64,000 nt of DNA. It comes from Pseudomonas alcaligenes (lineage in GTDB: Bacteria > Pseudomonadota > Gammaproteobacteria > Pseudomonadales > Pseudomonadaceae). Below the pieces are notes generated by a model. It did not search any database. It had not been told where the DNA came from and was given only the letters and a program-made list of their open reading frames with translations. The stretch is taken from contig NZ_CP154874.1 in NCBI RefSeq assembly GCF_041729615.1, forward strand, positions 1,183,001-1,247,000. The letters run 5' to 3'. The translations under genes were made by a program, and so were the position numbers. Positions 28,546 to 38,932 of the stretch are shown one piece after another (the first letter of the stretch is position 1; each line of letters begins with the position of its first letter).

Positions 28546-30510
28546 ATGCGTCTCAAGCAGCTCACCAATCTCTCCACCGCCCTCCTCGTCACCGCCTGCG
28601 TCGCCCTCGGCGCCACTCTGTGGTGGTCGGAGCGGGCGCTGGAGCAGCCCTACCTGCTGATGCAGCGCTACCTCAACCTGTCCCAGCAGTTCCAGCACCA
28701 GGTCGCCGGCAACGTACAGGCCTACCTGGGCAGCGGCGATGCCCTGCGCCACAGCCAGGCCAGCCAGGCCATCGCCGAACTGGAGGCCCAGCTGGAGGTC
28801 CTGCCCGGCGCATTGGCCGACAACCTGCGCCCCAGCCTGGCCGAGCTGAGCACCTTCATCGCCGGCGACCTGCTGGCCGCCGGCAAGCTGGCCGGCGACC
28901 CCCAGGGCCTGCTGCTACAGGCCGAGCGCGAGATCGGCGGGGCCCTCGATCAGCTGCAGAAATACGCCGCGGACAGCGCCAGCTCGGCGGCCGCGACCTA
29001 CCAGCAGCCGCTGTTCCGCGCCGCCCAGCACCTGGCACGCCTGGCCCATGCGCGCGGCAAGCTGGTAAGCAGCGGGCGCAGCGAGCTGGCGGCGGATGTC
29101 GAGCGCGAACTGCAGGCCCTGGCCCAGCTGGCCAGCGCCCTGGATGCCCTGCCTCTGCTGGGCGTGACCGCCAGCGCCGACTCGGCCGCCAGCAGCTTCG
29201 CCGACCTGCTCGGCCTCGACAGCGGCGCCGAACAGCAGCAGGCCGAAGACCAGGGCATCGCCCTCAAGCGCGACCTGGCCAGCCTGATCAAGCGCTACCC
29301 GGCCGAGCTGGCTCGCACCCGCGCCCTGATCGAGCAGCGCAGCGCGCTGGCTACCGCCAGTGCGGCCAAGGTAGCGCAGCTGCAGCAGGCATTGGCCGAG
29401 CTGGAGCCGGCGGTGCGCGCCGAGCACGGACGCATCCAGGGCGAGGTGCGCCTGATCCAGGGCCTGGCGATCGGCCTGATCCTGCTCATCGCCCTGCTCC
29501 TGGACCAGATCCAGCGGCGCATGAGCCATGTCCTGACGCGCCTGGCCCCGGCCCTGTCGACCTGGGCCGCCGGCGATTTCGCCGCCGACATCCAGCTGCA
29601 GGCGCGTACCCGCGAGATGCGCGATATCGAGGACTCGCTCAACCGCCTGCGCCGCTACCTGGTCGAGCTGGTCGGCACCATCCACCAGCACGCCGGCGAG
29701 GTGGCCGGCAGCAGCCGCACCCTGGCCGAGCTGAGCCAGGGCCTGCACGGCGGCGCCGAGCGCCAGCTGGCCGATACCGCGCAGATCCGCGACGCCCTGG
29801 GCGAGCTGGAGCACACCATCGCCAGCGTCGCCGCCGACGCCAGCCAGGCCGCCGAGGCCAGTCGCGCCGCCAGCCGTGCCGTGGAACAGGGCCAGCGGGT
29901 CATCGAACAGAGCCTCACCGGCCTGCATGCACTGGTCGGCGAGGTGCAGGGCAACGCCCAGTCCATCGAACAGCTGGCCGCCGAGACCGCCACCATCGGC
30001 TCGGTGCTGACGGTGATCCGTGGCGTGGCCGAGCAGACCAACCTGCTCGCCCTCAACGCCGCCATCGAGGCGGCGCGCGCCGGCGAGATGGGCCGCGGCT
30101 TCGCCGTGGTGGCCGAGGAAGTGCGCTCGCTGGCCCAGCGCACCAGCGGCGCCACCGAGGAAATCCAGCAGCTGATCGCCCGCCTGCAGCAGGCCGCCCA
30201 GCAGTCGGTGGCGGCCATGCGCGCCCAGGTCGAGCACGCCGAGGCCACCGCCGGCCAGGCCGAGCAGGCCGATGGCGCGCTGGACGAGGTGGTCGGCGCC
30301 ATCCGCACCATCGCCAGCATGGCCGAGCGCATCGCCGAGGCCACCGCCCAGCAGGGCGGCGCGGCCAGCGAGATCCGCGACCGCAGCGAGCGCATCCACA
30401 GCCTCGGCGGCGACAACCTCAGCCGCATCGGCGAGGGCCGTGCCCAGGGCGAGCAGCTGCTGCAGCTGGGTGGCCAGCTGCACACGGCGGTGCAGGCCTT
30501 CCGCGTCTAG
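28546..30510 (+). CDS. ctpL: methyl-accepting chemotaxis protein CtpL
   Basis: A 654-residue chemoreceptor. The first membrane helix (about residues 8-26) is followed by a long helical periplasmic domain of some 270 residues, a second membrane helix ([17 protein letters not shown], about 306-322), HAMP, and the signalling tip [20 protein letters not shown]. In P. aeruginosa the gene between gcbA and dsbD is ctpL, the receptor for inorganic phosphate taxis at low phosphate, also reported for aromatic attractants. The symbol is based on synteny and topology. A PhoB-like box precedes it, consistent with that role. Confidence 0.88.
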   Translation: MRLKQLTNLSTALLVTACVALGATLWWSERALEQPYLLMQRYLNLSQQFQHQVAGNVQAYLGSGDALRHSQASQAIAELEAQLEVLPGALADNLRPSLAELSTFIAGDLLAAGKLAGDPQGLLLQAEREIGGALDQLQKYAADSASSAAATYQQPLFRAAQHLARLAHARGKLVSSGRSELAADVERELQALAQLASALDALPLLGVTASADSAASSFADLLGLDSGAEQQQAEDQGIALKRDLASLIKRYPAELARTRALIEQRSALATASAAKVAQLQQALAELEPAVRAEHGRIQGEVRLIQGLAIGLILLIALLLDQIQRRMSHVLTRLAPALSTWAAGDFAADIQLQARTREMRDIEDSLNRLRRYLVELVGTIHQHAGEVAGSSRTLAELSQGLHGGAERQLADTAQIRDALGELEHTIASVAADASQAAEASRAASRAVEQGQRVIEQSLTGLHALVGEVQGNAQSIEQLAAETATIGSVLTVIRGVAEQTNLLALNAAIEAARAGEMGRGFAVVAEEVRSLAQRTSGATEEIQQLIARLQQAAQQSVAAMRAQVEHAEATAGQAEQADGALDEVVGAIRTIASMAERIAEATAQQGGAASEIRDRSERIHSLGGDNLSRIGEGRAQGEQLLQLGGQLHTAVQAFRV

Positions 30511-30617
30511 CCGCACGTCGGCCGGCAATATCCGCTGACACCCTGCGCCCACGGGTCGCCTGTGGCCGGGCGGACGACTTGGGTATGATGCCGGCACCTC
30601 TTTCGTGCGAGTCCGTC

Positions 30618-32408
30618 ATGCGCCGTCTGTTGCCCCTGTTCCTGCTGCTGTTCACCCTGCCCGCGCTAGCCGGCCTGTTCGAGGACCCGGCGCCACGCGG
30701 CATCATCGACGACGCCCCGCTGAACAACAGCGGCGATTTCCTGCCGGTGCGCGAGGCCTTCCGCCTGAGCCTGGTGGAAAGCGGCGAGCAGTCGGTCAAG
30801 CTGCGTTTCGTCAATGCCGAGGGCTACTACCTCTACAAGCACCGTTTCAGCTTCCGCATCGAGCCCAGCGACCTGGCCAAGGGTGAGGCCATGCTGCCGG
30901 CCGGCGAGCCCAAGCATGACGAATACTTCGGCGACGTCGAGGTGTACTACGGCATCACCGACATCACGCTGCCGATCGACAACCCCATCGGCCTGCCCTT
31001 CACCATCCATGTCGGCTACCAGGGCTGCGCCGACAAGGGCCTGTGCTACCCGCCGGAGAGCGAGCGCATCGAGGTCGATGGCCAGGGTGCGGCGCAGCCC
31101 AGCGCCAGCCCGGCGCCGGCCACCGCGCCGAGCGGCTGGACCTGGAAGGAACTGGCGCTGTTCTTCCTCGGCGGCCTGGCCCTGACCTTCACCCCCTGCG
31201 TGCTGCCGATGCTGCCGATCCTCACCGGCGTAGTGCTGCGCGGTCAGCCAGGCGGCGCCCGCGGCCTGGTGCTGTCGCTGGCCTATGTGCTGCCGATGGC
31301 GCTGAGCTTCGCCATCCTCGGCGCGCTGATGGGCCTGTTCGGCGCCGAACTCAACCTGCAGGCGCGCCTGCAGTCGCCCTGGGTGCTGGTGCCCTTCGCC
31401 ATCTTCTTCACCCTGTTCGGCGCCGCCAGCCTGGGCTTCCTCGAACTGCGCCTGCCGGCCGCCATCGACGCCCCGCTGCAGCGCCTGAGCCAGCGCCTGC
31501 ACGGCGGCACCATCTTCAGCGCCGCCGCCCTCGGCGTGCTCTCCAGCCTGCTGGTATCGCCCTGCGTGTCGGCGCCGCTGGCCGGCGCCCTGCTGTATAT
31601 CAGCAGCAGCGGCGACGCCCTCGGCGGCGGCCTCAAGCTGCTCGCTCTGGGCCTGGGCATGGGCGCGCCGCTGGTGCTGTTCGCCGTCGGCGGCGGCGCC
31701 CTGCTGCCGAAGTCCGGCCCCTGGATGGTCACCGTGCGCAACGCCTTCGGCGCCCTGCTGATGGCGGTGGCCGTGTGGCTGCTAGAACGCGTGGTGCCCG
31801 CACCGGTCGCCCTGGCCCTGTGGGGCCTGCTGGCTGCCGGCATCGCTCTGTGGCTGGGTGTGCTGGAGCTGACGCCCAAGACCCATCACCAGAAGCTGGC
31901 GCAGCTGCTCGGCCTGCCGCTGCTGGTCTACGCGGTGATCGCCTGGATCGGTGCCCTGCAGGGCGAGGGCGACCCGCTGCGCCCGCTGGGGCGCGCCGAG
32001 GCCGCCGTCGTCGCCACGGCGGATGCGCCCGCACACGGCGAGTGGCAGACCGTCACCACCCCGGCCGAGCTGGACGCCGCCCTGGCCGCGGCCAAGGCCG
32101 CCGGCCAGCCGCTGCTGCTGGACTGGTACGCCGACTGGTGCATCAGCTGCAAGGTGATCGAGCGCGAAGTGCTCACCGCCCCGGCGGTCACCGCGCAGTT
32201 GGGCGGCTACCGGCTGATCCGTTTCGACATCACCGAGAGCCGCGAGGACCAGCGCGCCCTGCTCGACCGTTACCAGCTGTTCGGCCCGCCGGCGATCCTG
32301 TTCTTCGGCGAAAAGGGTGACGAATGGGCCGATCTGCGTGTCGTAGGTGAAATCAGTGCCGCCGACTTCGCCGAACGCCTGACCCGCGCCGCCGCTCGCC
32401 AGAACTGA
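30618..32408 (+). CDS. dsbD: thiol:disulfide interchange protein DsbD
   Basis: A 596-residue inner-membrane protein that carries electrons from cytoplasmic thioredoxin to periplasmic DsbC/DsbG and cytochrome c maturation. Order: signal peptide (ends LPALAG), periplasmic alpha domain with cysteines in GCADKGLCYPP, eight-helix membrane domain with the paired cysteines FTPCVLP and VSPCVSAP, and a C-terminal thioredoxin-like domain with WCISC (Cys508, Cys511). All redox cysteine pairs are present. The same reading frame is open far upstream through ctpL, but the signal peptide fixes the start at 30618. Confidence 0.95.
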   Translation: MRRLLPLFLLLFTLPALAGLFEDPAPRGIIDDAPLNNSGDFLPVREAFRLSLVESGEQSVKLRFVNAEGYYLYKHRFSFRIEPSDLAKGEAMLPAGEPKHDEYFGDVEVYYGITDITLPIDNPIGLPFTIHVGYQGCADKGLCYPPESERIEVDGQGAAQPSASPAPATAPSGWTWKELALFFLGGLALTFTPCVLPMLPILTGVVLRGQPGGARGLVLSLAYVLPMALSFAILGALMGLFGAELNLQARLQSPWVLVPFAIFFTLFGAASLGFLELRLPAAIDAPLQRLSQRLHGGTIFSAAALGVLSSLLVSPCVSAPLAGALLYISSSGDALGGGLKLLALGLGMGAPLVLFAVGGGALLPKSGPWMVTVRNAFGALLMAVAVWLLERVVPAPVALALWGLLAAGIALWLGVLELTPKTHHQKLAQLLGLPLLVYAVIAWIGALQGEGDPLRPLGRAEAAVVATADAPAHGEWQTVTTPAELDAALAAAKAAGQPLLLDWYADWCISCKVIEREVLTAPAVTAQLGGYRLIRFDITESREDQRALLDRYQLFGPPAILFFGEKGDEWADLRVVGEISAADFAERLTRAAARQN

Positions 32409-32463
32409 CGACGTCATATTTCTGCCGCAAATTTCGGCCATCGTGCCGACTACTCCCGGCAAC

Positions 32464-32492
32464 TGGACAGCCTGCGGCGCTTTCGGCATAGT
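32464..32492 (+). promoter_or_regulatory. candidate sigma-70 promoter for aroQ-accBC
   Basis: TGGACA (32464-32469), a 17-base spacer and CATAGT (32487-32492), 38 bases before the aroQ start codon. It matches the -35 consensus in five of six and the -10 in four of six positions. Confidence 0.4.
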
Positions 32493-32530
32493 CCCGGCCA
32501 ATCCACGGTCAGAACAACAAGGAAGCGCCC

Positions 32531-32974
32531 ATGGCCACCCTCCTGGTGCTGCACGGCCCCAATCTCAACCTGCTGGGCACCCGCGAGCCCGACAAGTACG
32601 GCTCCACCACCCTGGCGCAGATCAACCAGGACTTGGAGCAGCGCGCCCGCGCCGGCGGCCATCACCTGCTGTACCTGCAGAGCAACGCCGAGTACGAGCT
32701 GATCGAGCGCATTCATGCGGCGAAAGGTGAAGGAGTCGACTTCATCCTCATCAATCCGGCGGCTTTCACCCATACCAGCGTCGCATTACGTGACGCGTTG
32801 CTGGCGGTGAGCATCCCATTCATCGAAGTGCACCTGTCCAACGTGCACAAGCGCGAACCCTTCCGCCATCACTCCTACTTTTCCGACGTAGCGGTGGGAG
32901 TGATCTGCGGCCTTGGCGCCAGCGGTTATCGACTGGCCCTGGAGGCCGCCCTGGAACAATTAGAACGCCCCTGA
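32531..32974 (+). CDS. aroQ: type II 3-dehydroquinate dehydratase
   Basis: A 147-residue type II dehydroquinase, third step of the shikimate pathway. The flexible catalytic loop [15 protein letters not shown] carries the essential Arg and Tyr; [16 protein letters not shown] and [17 protein letters not shown] complete the active site (catalytic His in the latter). Length is normal for the dodecameric enzyme. accB follows after 25 bases, the usual aroQ-accB-accC order in gamma-proteobacteria. Confidence 0.97.
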   Translation: MATLLVLHGPNLNLLGTREPDKYGSTTLAQINQDLEQRARAGGHHLLYLQSNAEYELIERIHAAKGEGVDFILINPAAFTHTSVALRDALLAVSIPFIEVHLSNVHKREPFRHHSYFSDVAVGVICGLGASGYRLALEAALEQLERP

Positions 32975-32999
32975 CCTCACCCTTGGGAGTTGAAAAGCT

Positions 33000-33461
33000 A
33001 TGGATATCCGTAAAGTCAAGAAACTGATCGAGCTGCTGGAAGAGTCCGGTATCGACGAGCTGGAAATCCGCGAAGGCGAAGAGTCCGTGCGCATCAGCCG
33101 GCACAGCAACAAGGCCATGGCCGCCCAGCCGGTGTATGCCGCAGCGCCGGCCCCGGTCGCCGCACCGGCCGCACCGGTCGCCGCCGCACCCGTCGCCGAA
33201 GCCGCGCCGGCCGCTGCCAAGCTGAACGGCCACGTGGTGCGCTCGCCGATGGTCGGCACCTTCTACCGCGCCGCCTCGCCGACCTCCGCCAACTTCGCCG
33301 AAGTCGGCCAGACCGTGAAGAAGGGCGACATCCTCTGCATCGTCGAAGCCATGAAGATGATGAACCACATCGAGGCCGAGGCCAGCGGCGTGATCGAGTC
33401 GATCCTCGTCGAGAACGGCCAGCCGGTTGAGTACGACCAGCCCCTGTTCACCATCGTTTGA
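33000..33461 (+). CDS. accB: biotin carboxyl carrier protein of acetyl-CoA carboxylase
   Basis: A 153-residue carrier subunit of acetyl-CoA carboxylase, fatty acid synthesis. The N-terminal region ends in an Ala/Pro-rich linker (about residues 42-75). The C-terminal biotinyl domain carries the modified lysine in [13 protein letters not shown] (Lys119). The stop lies 17 bases before accC. Confidence 0.97.
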   Translation: MDIRKVKKLIELLEESGIDELEIREGEESVRISRHSNKAMAAQPVYAAAPAPVAAPAAPVAAAPVAEAAPAAAKLNGHVVRSPMVGTFYRAASPTSANFAEVGQTVKKGDILCIVEAMKMMNHIEAEASGVIESILVENGQPVEYDQPLFTIV

Positions 33462-33478
33462 TGCGCGGGGAACCTGCG

Positions 33479-34834
33479 ATGCAGAAGCTGGAGAAAGTCC
33501 TGATCGCCAACCGTGGCGAAATCGCCCTGCGCATCCTGCGCGCTTGCAAGGAGCTGGGCATCAAGACGGTGGCCGTGCACTCCACCGCCGACCGCGAACT
33601 GATGCACCTGGGCCTGGCCGACGAGTCGGTATGCATCGGCCCGGCACCGGGCGCGCAGTCCTACCTGAACATCCCGGCGATCATCAGTGCCGCCGAAGTC
33701 ACCGGCGCCACCGCCATCCACCCGGGCTACGGCTTCCTCGCCGAGAACGCCGATTTCGCCGAGCGCGTGGAGAAGTCCGGCTTCGCCTTCATCGGCCCGA
33801 CCGCCGACGTGATCCGCCTGATGGGCGACAAGGTCTCGGCCAAGGAAGCCATGATCAAGTCCGGCGTGCCGGTGGTACCGGGCTCCGACGGCCCGCTGCC
33901 GGAAGACGAGGAAGAAGCCCTGCGCATCGCCCGCGAAGTGGGCTACCCGGTGATCATCAAGGCCGCTGGCGGCGGGGGTGGTCGCGGCATGCGCGTGGTG
34001 CACAAGGAAGAAGACCTGATCAAGTCAGCCAAGCTGACCCGCACCGAGGCCGGTGCCGCCTTCGGCAACCCGATGGTCTACCTGGAGAAGTTCCTCGGCA
34101 ACCCGCGCCACGTGGAAGTCCAGGTACTGTCCGACGGCCAGGGCAACGCCATCCACCTGTACGACCGCGACTGCTCGCTGCAGCGCCGTCACCAGAAGGT
34201 GCTGGAAGAGGCCCCCGCCCCGCTGATCGACGAGAAGGCCCGCGCCGAAGTGCTCAAGCGCTGCGTCGATGCCTGCATCGAGATCGGCTACCGTGGCGCC
34301 GGCACCTTCGAGTTCCTCTATGAAGACGGTCGCTTCTACTTCATCGAGATGAACACCCGCGTGCAGGTCGAACACCCGGTCACCGAGATGGTCACCGGCA
34401 TCGACATCGTCAAGGAAATGCTCAGCATCGCCGCCGGCAACAAGCTGTCGATCAAGCAGGAAGACGTGAAGATCCTCGGCCACGCCCTGGAATGCCGGAT
34501 CAACGCCGAAGACCCGGACAACTTCATGCCCTGCCCCGGCAAGGTCAAGCACTTCCACGCTCCGGGCGGCAACGGCATCCGCGTCGACTCGCACCTGTAC
34601 AGCGGCTACTCCGTACCGCCGAACTACGACTCGCTGATCGGCAAGCTGATCAGCTACGGTCGCACCCGCGACGAAGCCATGGCGCGCATGCGCAACGCCC
34701 TGGACGAGATCGTGGTCGACGGCATCAAGACCAACATCCCGCTGCACCGCGACCTGACCCGCGACAAGGGCTTCCTCAAGGGGGGCGTGAACATTCACTA
34801 CCTCGAGAAGAAGCTGGGCATGGATAAGCACTGA
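33479..34834 (+). CDS. accC: acetyl-CoA carboxylase, biotin carboxylase subunit
   Basis: A 451-residue biotin carboxylase that carboxylates AccB-bound biotin with ATP and bicarbonate. Seen: N-terminal [22 protein letters not shown], the ATP-grasp glycine loop [14 protein letters not shown] (about residues 160-173), [21 protein letters not shown] with the metal-binding Glu and catalytic Arg, and the C-terminal domain. ATG 33479 (MQKLEK) is the start; it is preceded by GGGGAA. The gene ends before a strong terminator. Confidence 0.97.
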   Translation: MQKLEKVLIANRGEIALRILRACKELGIKTVAVHSTADRELMHLGLADESVCIGPAPGAQSYLNIPAIISAAEVTGATAIHPGYGFLAENADFAERVEKSGFAFIGPTADVIRLMGDKVSAKEAMIKSGVPVVPGSDGPLPEDEEEALRIAREVGYPVIIKAAGGGGGRGMRVVHKEEDLIKSAKLTRTEAGAAFGNPMVYLEKFLGNPRHVEVQVLSDGQGNAIHLYDRDCSLQRRHQKVLEEAPAPLIDEKARAEVLKRCVDACIEIGYRGAGTFEFLYEDGRFYFIEMNTRVQVEHPVTEMVTGIDIVKEMLSIAAGNKLSIKQEDVKILGHALECRINAEDPDNFMPCPGKVKHFHAPGGNGIRVDSHLYSGYSVPPNYDSLIGKLISYGRTRDEAMARMRNALDEIVVDGIKTNIPLHRDLTRDKGFLKGGVNIHYLEKKLGMDKH

Positions 34835-34850
34835 TTATCCTGCCGTGAGC

Positions 34851-34881
34851 AAGGGCCGCCTTCGGGCGGCCCTTGTCGTTT
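34851..34881 (+). terminator. rho-independent terminator of aroQ-accB-accC
   Basis: A perfect 10-bp stem AAGGGCCGCC / GGCGGCCCTT with a TTCG tetraloop, followed by GTCGTTT. It lies 17 bases after the accC stop. Confidence 0.88.
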
Positions 34882-34956
34882 CAGCGCCTGAACTGGCGGG
34901 GCACCGCCCCCTCAAGTAAGCTGCGCGCCCACGCTACACCGCCCATGAGGTTCGCC

Positions 34957-35838
34957 ATGCCCTGGTTACAAGTCCGTCTCGCCATAACCCCGCAGCAGGC
35001 GGAGACCTACGAGGACGCCCTGCTCGGCGTCGGCGCCGTGTCGGTAACCTTCATGGACGCAGAGGACCAGCCGATCTTCGAGCCGGACCTGGGCACCACC
35101 CCGCTGTGGTCCAACACTCACCTGCTGGCCCTGTTCGAGGCCGACACCGACCCGGCCAATCTGGTCGCGCACCTCGAACTGCTTACTGGCGCCCCGCTGC
35201 CCGAGCACCAGATCGAGCACATCGAGGACCAGGACTGGGAGCGCAGCTGGATGGACAACTTCCAGCCGATGCGTTTCGGCCAGCGTCTGTGGATAGTGCC
35301 GAGCTGGCACGCCGCGCCGCAGCCGGAGGCGGTCAACCTGCTGCTCGACCCGGGCCTGGCCTTCGGCACCGGCACCCACCCGACCACCGCGCTGTGCCTG
35401 GAATGGCTGGACGGCCAGGACCTCACCGGCTGCACCGTGCTCGACTTCGGCTGCGGCTCCGGCATCCTGGCCATCGCCGCCCTGCTGCTCGGCGCGCCCC
35501 AGGCGCTCGGCACCGACATCGACCCGCAGGCCCTGGAGGCCTCGCGCGACAATGCCGGGCGCAACGGCATCGACCCGGCGCGCTTCCCGGTCTACCTGCC
35601 CGCCGACCTGCCGCAGCAGCCGGCCGAGGTGGTGGTGGCCAATATCCTGGCCGGCCCGCTGGTATCTCTGGCCCCGCAGATCACCGCCCTGGTCAAGGCC
35701 GGCGGCCGCCTGGCGCTGTCCGGCATCCTCGCCGAACAGGCCGAGGAAGTGCGCGCCGCCTACGCCGGCGCCTTCGACCTGGATCCGACCGCGATCAAGG
35801 ACGGCTGGGTCCGCATCAGCGGCGTCAAACGCGCCTAG
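34957..35838 (+). CDS. prmA: ribosomal protein L11 methyltransferase
   Basis: A 293-residue SAM-dependent methyltransferase that trimethylates ribosomal protein L11. The N-terminal substrate-recognition domain (about residues 1-60) starts [22 protein letters not shown]. The Rossmann domain has [16 protein letters not shown], the SAM loop [19 protein letters not shown], and [13 protein letters not shown] 34957 is supported by GAGG eight bases upstream. In-frame sequence further upstream overlaps the accC terminator. Confidence 0.96.
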   Translation: MPWLQVRLAITPQQAETYEDALLGVGAVSVTFMDAEDQPIFEPDLGTTPLWSNTHLLALFEADTDPANLVAHLELLTGAPLPEHQIEHIEDQDWERSWMDNFQPMRFGQRLWIVPSWHAAPQPEAVNLLLDPGLAFGTGTHPTTALCLEWLDGQDLTGCTVLDFGCGSGILAIAALLLGAPQALGTDIDPQALEASRDNAGRNGIDPARFPVYLPADLPQQPAEVVVANILAGPLVSLAPQITALVKAGGRLALSGILAEQAEEVRAAYAGAFDLDPTAIKDGWVRISGVKRA

Positions 35839-35899
35839 AGCTTGTCTACCCGGGCCCCGGCTTGGGTAAACTAGCGCCCTGTTTCGCACGGACCGCCGC

Positions 35900-37306
35900 A
35901 TGACCGACAGTTTCGTCACCCAGTGCCCCCACTGCCGTACCAGTTTCCGCATCAGTCGCGCCCAGTTGGGCGCGGCCCATGGTGCGGTGCGCTGCGGGGC
36001 CTGCATGCGCGTGTTCAATGCCGCCCAGCAGCTGCTGGTGGACCAGAACCGGGCCAGCAAACCAGCTACGTCATCGCCCGCAGCGACTCCCGCACCGGCA
36101 GCGACGAAACCGGCCGCCCCCGCAACCACCGCCGCACCGCCCCACCCTGCGCCCGCCCCGGCGCCTGTAGCACCACCGCCCGCCGCACCCGCGCCGGCCG
36201 CCGCCACGCCAACGGTGCCGGTCAAGCCCAGCCAGCCAGCGGCGCCCGAGAAGAAGTCCGTCGACACCCTGTGGATTCACGACGACCTGGATCTGGACAA
36301 CCTCGACCTGGACGAGGAGCTGGCCAAGCTGGAAGAACAGGAAATGCAGCTGTCCCGCGAGTTCCTGGCCATGGACAGCGCCCCCAAGCCGGCCGAACGC
36401 CTGCTGCGCGGCGAGGACGAGGACAAGCGCCATGACGAGAGCTGGGCCGAGTCGTTGCTCAAAGACGAGGCGCCGCGCAAGCCCACCCCGATGCCGCGCC
36501 CACGCGCCGAGGAATCCCACTCCGAGCAAGCCGCCCGAGCGGAGCAGCACACTGCACCCAGCCCGCTTCCCACAACCAAGACCGAGTCACCGCACAGGGC
36601 GCAACCCATCGAAGCATCTGCACGCGAACGTGACGAGCCGGTACTGGGCGACCTCGGCACCGACGAGCCCGAGGAAATCGCCGACGGCGACTACGGCATC
36701 ACCGCCGAACCGGTGGTCGCGGCGCCATCCAAACCGGCTCGCAGCGAGCCAGCGCTGCGCGATGACAGCCTGCTGGCACTCAGCGACGATCCGCTGCAAC
36801 TGGACTGGCGACAGCCCAGAAAGCCCTGGGGTCGCTGGATCGGCTGGAGCCTGCTGAACCTGATCGCCGCCGGCGCCCTGGCCACCCAGTACGTGATCTA
36901 CCACTTCGAGGAACTGGCCCGCCAGGACCAGTACCGCCCCTGGTTCGAGGCACTCTGCCCGGAGATCGGCTGCAGCCTGCCGTCCAAGGTCGACATCACG
37001 CAGATCCGCAGCACCAACCTGGTGGTGCGCAGCCACCCGCAGTACATGGACGCGCTGATGGTCGATGCCATCCTCTACAACCGCGCCCAGTTCGCCCAGC
37101 CTTTCCCGCTGCTGGAGCTGCGCTTCGCCGACCTCAACGGCCAGCTGATCGCCAGCAGCCGCTTCCGCCCCAGCGAGTACCTCAGCGGCGAGCTGGCCGG
37201 CCAGGATGAGATGCCGCCGCAGACGCCGATCCACATCTCCCTGGAGATCAAGGATCCGGGCGCCAAGGCGGTCAATTACAGCCTCAGCTTCCACTCTCCC
37301 GAATAG
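35900..37306 (+). CDS. zinc-ribbon and DUF3426 membrane protein
   Basis: A 468-residue protein. An MJ0042-type zinc ribbon at the N-terminus (CPHC at residues 9-12 and CGAC about 36-39) is followed by a long Ala/Pro-rich, low-complexity linker (about 55-125), an acidic region, one membrane helix near residues 315-335 (WSLLNLIAAGALATQYVIY), and a C-terminal DUF3426 domain. Equivalents stand between prmA and dusB throughout Pseudomonas. The layout suggests a membrane-spanning protein with cytosolic zinc finger and periplasmic domain; the function is unknown. Confidence 0.9.
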   Translation: MTDSFVTQCPHCRTSFRISRAQLGAAHGAVRCGACMRVFNAAQQLLVDQNRASKPATSSPAATPAPAATKPAAPATTAAPPHPAPAPAPVAPPPAAPAPAAATPTVPVKPSQPAAPEKKSVDTLWIHDDLDLDNLDLDEELAKLEEQEMQLSREFLAMDSAPKPAERLLRGEDEDKRHDESWAESLLKDEAPRKPTPMPRPRAEESHSEQAARAEQHTAPSPLPTTKTESPHRAQPIEASARERDEPVLGDLGTDEPEEIADGDYGITAEPVVAAPSKPARSEPALRDDSLLALSDDPLQLDWRQPRKPWGRWIGWSLLNLIAAGALATQYVIYHFEELARQDQYRPWFEALCPEIGCSLPSKVDITQIRSTNLVVRSHPQYMDALMVDAILYNRAQFAQPFPLLELRFADLNGQLIASSRFRPSEYLSGELAGQDEMPPQTPIHISLEIKDPGAKAVNYSLSFHSPE

Positions 37307-37338
37307 GCCGCAAGCGCCGGATTCCCGGCGCTTGCGGC
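37307..37338 (+). terminator. hairpin after the DUF3426 gene
   Basis: A perfect 14-bp stem, GCCGCAAGCGCCGG / CCGGCGCTTGCGGC, with an ATTC loop, starts directly after the stop codon. The following ACTTCTCC is a poor T tract, so termination may be partial or rho-assisted. The remaining 180 bp to dusB hold no recognised gene. Confidence 0.6.
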
Positions 37339-37518
37339 ACTTCTCCTAGCCAAAGGCGATAACCCGATGGCTGCTCATAATTTGTTCAAAACAGCCTTTA
37401 TCCGGTCATCGAGAGCGGGTATCATGCCCTCCCTTTTTCGCACTCCCCCGATCGCCGTTTCGCTCCCTGGCAGGCTACGCCATTGCCCGAAACGACCTTC
37501 GAGACAACAGGGATGACC

Positions 37519-38517
37519 ATGTCGGTGGTACGCATCGGCCCTTACACACTGCCCAACCAGCTGATCCTCGCCCCCATGGCGGGCGTCACCGATCAGCCGT
37601 TCCGGCAGCTGTGCCGGCGCCTCGGCGCCGGGATGGTGGTCTCCGAGATGGTCACCAGCGACGTGCGCCTGTGGAACAGCCGCAAGTCGCGCCTGCGCCT
37701 AGTGCACGAGGGGGATCCGGAGCCACGCTCGGTGCAGATCGCCGGCGGCGATCCCGAGATGCTGGCCGAGGCCGCCCGGCGCAATGTGGAGATGGGCGCG
37801 CAGATCATCGACATCAACATGGGTTGCCCGGCCAAGAAAGTCTGCAACAAGGCCGCCGGCTCAGCCCTGATGAAAGATGAAGAGCTGGTGACGGCGATTC
37901 TCCACGCCGTAGTCAAGGCGGTGGATGTGCCGGTCACCCTGAAGATCCGCACCGGCTGGGACCGGGCGAACAAAAACGGCGTCACCGTGGCCAAGATCGC
38001 CGAACAGGCCGGCATCGCCGCCCTGGCCGTGCACGGCCGCACCCGCGCCGACCTGTACACCGGCGAGGCCGAGTACGACACCATCGCCGCCATCAAGCAG
38101 GCGGTATCCATTCCGGTGTTCGCCAACGGCGACATCGATTCGCCGCACAAGGCCCGTACCGTGCTCGACGCCACCGGCGCCGATGCTCTGCTGATCGGCC
38201 GTGCGGCGCAGGGGCGACCGTGGATCTTCCGCGAAATCGCCCACTTCCTGGCAACCGGCAAGGAGCTGCCGGCGCCGACCCTCTACGAAGTAGAACGCAT
38301 CCTGCTGGAGCACCTGGCCGCGCTGCACGCCTTCTATGGCGAAGTGATGGGCGTGCGCATCGCCCGCAAGCATGTCGGCTGGTACCTGGCAACCCTGCCC
38401 GGCGCTCGCGAGTTCCGCGCCGGGTTCAATCGTCTGGAAAGTACGGACGCGCAGTGCACCGCCGTTCGGCAGTTCTTCGCCGAGCAGAACAATAAAGGAG
38501 AAGGGGTGGCCGCATGA
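37519..38517 (+). CDS. dusB: tRNA-dihydrouridine synthase B
   Basis: A 332-residue FMN-dependent enzyme reducing uridines in the tRNA D-loop. It is a TIM barrel with the catalytic cysteine in NMGCPAKKVCNKAAGSALM, plus LAPMAGVTDQPFR at the N-terminus and VHGRTRADLYTG in the barrel. ATG 37519 (MSVVRIGPYTL) is chosen because AGGG sits eight bases upstream and the length equals the family norm; ATG 37483 and 37513 are possible but less well placed. The stop overlaps the fis start (ATGA), the classic dusB-fis operon. Confidence 0.96.
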   Translation: MSVVRIGPYTLPNQLILAPMAGVTDQPFRQLCRRLGAGMVVSEMVTSDVRLWNSRKSRLRLVHEGDPEPRSVQIAGGDPEMLAEAARRNVEMGAQIIDINMGCPAKKVCNKAAGSALMKDEELVTAILHAVVKAVDVPVTLKIRTGWDRANKNGVTVAKIAEQAGIAALAVHGRTRADLYTGEAEYDTIAAIKQAVSIPVFANGDIDSPHKARTVLDATGADALLIGRAAQGRPWIFREIAHFLATGKELPAPTLYEVERILLEHLAALHAFYGEVMGVRIARKHVGWYLATLPGAREFRAGFNRLESTDAQCTAVRQFFAEQNNKGEGVAA

Positions 38518-38849
38518 CGAGGATGACCGAGCCTTTTTTTGAGCAATCAGTTTTTGATGGGGCAGTACCCGTGAGCGACAACGCCAACCTGAAGCAGCAC
38601 CTGAACACGCCGTTCGAACAGGGCCAGACCCTGCGCGACAGCGTCGAAAAGGCCCTGCGCAACTACTTCGCCCACCTCGAGGGGGCCGAAGTGACCGACG
38701 TCTACAACCTGGTACTGACCGAGGTCGAGGCACCGCTGCTGGAGACCGTGATGAACCATGTCAAGGGCAACCAGACCAAGGCCTCCGAGCTGCTCGGTCT
38801 GAACCGCGGCACCCTGCGCAAGAAGCTCAAGCAATACGATCTGCTGTAA
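38514..38849 (+). CDS. fis: nucleoid-associated regulator Fis
   Basis: A 111-residue Fis protein. A variable N-terminus precedes the core [12 protein letters not shown], and the C-terminal helix-turn-helix [23 protein letters not shown] is essentially invariant. Fis bends DNA and modulates stable RNA and virulence promoters. It overlaps dusB by four bases and ends before a terminator. Confidence 0.97.
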   Translation: MTRMTEPFFEQSVFDGAVPVSDNANLKQHLNTPFEQGQTLRDSVEKALRNYFAHLEGAEVTDVYNLVLTEVEAPLLETVMNHVKGNQTKASELLGLNRGTLRKKLKQYDLL

Positions 38850-38864
38850 GCAGCGAATCCTGGA

Positions 38865-38902
38865 AAAGGGCGGCCCGCAAGCTGAAAGGGTCGCCCTTTT
38901 TT
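38865..38902 (+). terminator. rho-independent terminator after fis
   Basis: Stem AAAGGGCG (38865-38872) with CGCCCTTT (38892-38899), a 19-base loop region, then a TTT run. It separates dusB-fis from purH. Confidence 0.8.
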
Positions 38903-38932
38903 ACTGAACCCCAAGCTCCGATGGACTTTGCA

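Noticed and set aside
28539..32408. 1289-residue open frame running through ctpL into dsbD
   Set aside because: The part over ctpL is out of its true frame and low-complexity; the dsbD signal peptide at 30618 marks the real start, so this is not a fusion.
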